Positions 63,501-64,000 of a stretch of 64,000 nucleotides of DNA are shown here, one piece after another (position 1 is the stretch's first letter; the number at the start of each line of letters is the position of its first letter). Made by a program: the position numbers and the translations under genes. The notes beneath the pieces are model-generated. The model did no database searches. It saw nothing but the letters and a program-made list of their open reading frames with translations, and was not told the origin of the DNA. Source of the stretch: Calliopsis andreniformis (lineage: Eukaryota; Arthropoda; Insecta; Hymenoptera; Andrenidae); contig NW_027480440.1 in assembly GCF_051401765.1 (NCBI RefSeq), forward strand, positions 3,038,001-3,102,000. Reading direction: 5' to 3'.

Positions 63501-64000
63501 CTCAATCCGCAATCCTCAATCCTCAACCCTCAGCCCTCATCCTCAATCATCAATCCTCAATCCTCAATCCTCAATAGAATATCATCAATTCACAGTTTTC
63601 AATAATCAATACTCAATCTGCAATCTTCAAATCTCTATTCACAAACATCAATTCTCATCACTCAACACTCAACACTCCGTCCCCAATCCTCAATCTTCAT
63701 TCCTCAATCCTCAATACTCAACCCTCAATCCTCAACCCTCAATTTTCAAACCTCAATAGTCAATCTTCCATCCTCAATCCTCATTCTTCAATCATCAATA
63801 CCCAATCCTCAATCTTCAATCCTCAATCATCAATCCTCAATTCTCAATCCTCAATCCTCATTCCTCAGACCTCAAACATCAATACTCAACCCTCAGTCCT
63901 CGTCACCAATCCACAACCCTCAATCCTCAACCCTCAATCTTCAATTCTCAATCCTCAGTCCACAATACTCAATCATCAATCCTCAGTCCTCAAACCTCAA
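63501..64000 (+). repeat. Partial third relative of the 1,957-bp unit (runs off the window)
   Basis: From about 63,510 to the last base the sequence repeats 59.23-59.72 kb at an offset of 4,279. It includes AGAATATCATCAATTC, TTTTCAATAATCAATAC, CAACACTCAACACTCCG and TCCTCGTCACCAATCC. The variant CAATAATCAATAC is shared with both 57.36 and 59.32 kb. The array continues past the window edge. Confidence 0.75.

Larger units (their letters stand above)
1..64000. repeat. Heptamer satellite array (CAATCCT)n, whole window
   Basis: The unit CAATCCT repeats in tandem from first to last base, with frequent single-base variants (CAATACT, CAATCTT, CAGTCCT, CAACCCT, CATTCTT, CAAACCT, TGAATCC). Most variants are substitutions that keep the 7-base register. 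Perfect runs are short; the longest I saw are about seven or eight units, for example near 40,015 and 43,971-44,019. The + strand is strikingly poor in G and the canonical unit has no CpG. No non-repeat sequence interrupts it. Short-unit satellites of this kind are typical of eukaryotic heterochromatin; seven-base satellites are known, for instance, in Drosophila virilis, but I claim no relationship. Both window ends are inside the array. Confidence 0.98.

Noticed and set aside
1..64000. Heptad-repeat protein such as an RNA polymerase II tail or a coiled coil
   Set aside because: The peptide N-P-Q-S-S-I-L does not match the polymerase tail heptad. The heptad period follows from 7-base units read three at a time (21 bases), not from protein selection.
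1..64000. Telomeric repeat array
   Set aside because: The unit CAATCCT/GGATTGA is not TTAGGG, TTTAGGG, TTAGG or another telomere repeat I know. It also shows kilobase higher-order structure that chromosome-end arrays lack.
1..64000. Human-type satellite II/III (CATTC/GGAAT)
   Set aside because: The unit is 7 bases with GGATTGA, not a 5-base GGAAT unit, and CATTC occurs only as a local variant (CATTCTT).
1..64000. CRISPR array
   Set aside because: There is direct repetition but no constant repeat of 23-50 bases separated by unique spacers; the spaces are the same heptamers.
1..64000. Bacterial or phage origin
   Set aside because: No operon, ribosome binding site or coding density. A pure 64-kb short tandem repeat would be exceptional in bacteria and phages and fits eukaryotic heterochromatin.
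1..64000. Viral sequence or integrated virus
   Set aside because: No non-repeat sequence and no recognisable viral gene on either strand.
1..64000. Repeated CTCAAT as splice branch points
   Set aside because: CTCAA only partly fits the yUnAy consensus, its last base is A, and there are no exon-like sequences to splice.

Overview
The whole 64,000-base window is one uninterrupted tandem-repeat array built on a 7-base unit, CAATCCT on the + strand (GGATTGA family on the - strand). Both window ends lie inside the array, so its true length and flanks are not visible. I found no supportable protein-coding gene, rRNA, tRNA, CRISPR array, transposon or other non-repeat insertion. This is the organisation of eukaryotic constitutive heterochromatin (centromeric, pericentromeric, subtelomeric, sex- or B-chromosome). 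Nothing in it identifies the species, and a bacterial or viral origin is very unlikely.

The many open frames on the + strand are an arithmetic by-product. Seven is not a multiple of three, so all three + frames of the heptamer read the same heptapeptide cycle (N-P-Q-S-S-I-L) without a stop. The - strand meets TGA every 21 bases in every frame. No CDS is therefore annotated.

The array is hierarchical. (1) Heptamers with scattered substitutions: perfect runs seem limited to about seven or eight units. (2) Diverged heptamer blocks that keep the 7-base register act as landmarks; the clearest, around TTCACAGTTTTCAATA, recurs about 86 times. (3) A higher-order repeat of about 2 kb (HOR-A, 1.8-2.03 kb, one composite of 3.15 kb) fills 1-15.5 kb and returns at 20.7-26.7 and 31.1-34.7 kb. 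(4) A second landmark set (block B, with TTGTCAATCTTCCATCC and CCTCAGTGCCAAA) fills 15.5-20.7, 26.7-31.1 and 34.7-37.7 kb. (5) Large segmental duplications copy these blocks: 7.76-20.0 kb to 20.69-31.14 kb with exactly one HOR-A unit missing, then 23.07-29.6 kb to 31.14-37.67 kb at an offset of 8,067.

From 37.7 kb to the end the array is a shuffled mosaic. Its repeats have offsets of 3,843 (38.6/42.5 kb), 5,657 and 9,500 (49.3-50.5 kb), 6,923 (44.9/51.8 kb), 10,542 (40.6/51.1 kb), 1,957 (56.5/58.5 kb), 20,768 (40.95/61.72 kb) and 4,279 (59.2/63.5 kb).

The + strand is almost free of G and the heptamer has no CpG, so the two strands differ extremely in composition. Nothing here works as a gene set. 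The content of interest is the repeat architecture, its mutational record, and the structural potential of the G-rich strand. All boundaries between repeat blocks are approximate, because breakpoints fall in near-identical heptamers. All offsets come from landmark positions read by eye, not from an alignment.
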